NCBI GenBank assembly: GCA_041746615.1
Contig: JBGTGS010000184.1
Location: 1 to 5,972, forward strand
Length of the DNA: 5,972 nt
Source of the DNA: CAMAXB01 sp041746615
GTDB lineage: Bacteria > Verrucomicrobiota > Verrucomicrobiia > Opitutales > Opitutaceae
Direction of reading: 5' to 3'
Shown here: positions 5,972 through 5,972 of the stretch, in pieces
Layout of the letters: every line of letters starts with the position of its first letter
Position numbering within the stretch: the first letter of the stretch is position 1
Notes under the pieces: model-generated
The model's database searches: none
The model's input: the letters and a program-made list of their open reading frames with translations, nothing else
What the model was told of the DNA's origin: nothing
Program-made: the position numbers and the translations under genes

Positions 5972-5972
5972 C

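Overview
The window holds housekeeping genes from a GC-rich, apparently Gram-negative-type bacterial chromosome. It contains no plasmid, phage, transposon or CRISPR hallmark. The family mix and protein style (short class I mannose-6-phosphate isomerase, grpE-dnaJ without dnaK between them, FtsK followed by a RodZ-like membrane HTH protein) made me think of Verrucomicrobiota, perhaps Opitutae. That assignment is an impression from memory; nothing in the window proves it.

Layout: two divergent gene groups are separated by a gap of about 116 bp (2247-2362). On the minus strand, reading leftward, are a class I phosphomannose isomerase (2246-1290, GTG start), grpE (1223-657) and the 5' part of dnaJ (562 to the left edge, cut off inside the zinc-finger domain). 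On the plus strand are a full-length FtsK/SpoIIIE-type DNA translocase (best start 2363, end 4816), a gap of 167 bp that contains a 51-codon open frame of uncertain reality (4819-4974), and a RodZ-like membrane protein with an N-terminal HTH (4984-5766). The last 206 bp (5767-5972) hold no gene. They contain a pyrimidine-rich tract with a short tandem-style repeat, followed by three closely packed inverted repeats.

How the genes work together: GrpE and DnaJ are the nucleotide-exchange factor and J-domain partner of the DnaK (Hsp70) chaperone, whose own gene is not in the window. The isomerase links fructose-6-P and mannose-6-P for sugar use or for mannose-containing envelope polymers. It lies 66 bp upstream of grpE on the same strand and may be cotranscribed, although a weak promoter-like element sits in that gap. 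FtsK (chromosome segregation at the septum) and the RodZ-like protein (envelope and cell shape in the family) form a plausible cell-division/cell-shape pair.

No exotic system was found. The observations most worth checking are the 51-codon frame that almost exactly fills the ftsK-rodZ gap, the cluster of perfect inverted repeats at the right edge, and the absence of a convincing Shine-Dalgarno sequence before any of the five gene starts.
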